A DNA stretch of 64,000 nucleotides from positions 2,066,749-2,130,748 of the forward strand of contig JABACO010000017.1 of NCBI GenBank assembly GCA_013339895.1, written 5' to 3'. Position 1 is the first letter of the stretch. Every line of letters begins with the position of its first letter. Source of the stretch: Ephydatia muelleri. Lineage: Eukaryota > Porifera > Demospongiae > Spongillida > Spongillidae. The translations under genes were made by a program, and so were the position numbers. Below, piece after piece: positions 63,931 to 64,000 of the stretch. A model generated the notes under the pieces. The model did no database searches. It was not told the origin of the DNA and saw nothing but the letters and a program-made list of their open reading frames with translations.

Positions 63931-64000
63931 CATGTAGTCAAAAGTGTCGTACAAAATGCATGCTGCTTTGTTGCATAAGTAAATTGTGGGCTAGTTGCAT

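Overview
The window is eukaryotic, most likely from an early-branching animal and probably a demosponge. Genes are split by short GT-AG introns. The recognised proteins are animal housekeeping proteins (histidyl-tRNA synthetase, TMEM167/Kish, SF3A2) alongside a histidine ammonia-lyase, an iPLA2-type phospholipase and Ig/FN3 receptors. The intergenic DNA is AT-rich and crowded with foldback elements, MITEs and Ginger, hAT, Ty3 and LINE-like remnants. The sponge assignment is inference; a cnidarian is not excluded.

Layout. 1-11.5 kb: the 5' half of HARS on the minus strand, six visible coding exons whose large introns hold retroelement and MITE debris and one 820-bp foldback element. 11.5-20.1 kb: a spacer built of nested tandem duplications, lying between HARS and the divergently transcribed HAL. 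20.1-27.6 kb: a complete 18-exon HAL (512 aa by my splicing), with a broken Ty3-type fragment in intron 6. 28.1-36.3 kb: mobile DNA, comprising a truncated hAT element and a Ginger-like element (integrase, Ulp1-type protease, PHD finger) interrupted by a second, internally deleted Ginger-like element with a 4-bp target duplication. 38.5-44.2 kb: two convergent Ig-Ig-Ig-FN3 transmembrane receptor genes with almost identical ectodomains and unrelated membrane segments and tails. 45.1-46.2 kb: a non-autonomous hAT-like element with an 8-bp target duplication. 47.4-51.4 kb: TMEM167. 52.3-54.6 kb: an intronless, GC-rich ankyrin-patatin phospholipase. 55.0-59.2 kb: SF3A2, whose last exon is not visible. 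59.3-64 kb: a second 820-bp foldback element, an orphan first exon and a large inverted minisatellite structure.

The two most interesting arrangements are these. First, histidine-charging (HARS) and histidine-degrading (HAL) genes face each other across a spacer that has been repeatedly duplicated, leaving extra copies of the HAL promoter and start codon. Second, a tail-to-tail receptor pair looks like a 'paired receptor' system: homogenised extracellular parts joined to different tyrosine-containing cytoplasmic tails. Exon coordinates were read by eye from splice sites, reading phase and family conservation. Nothing was run.
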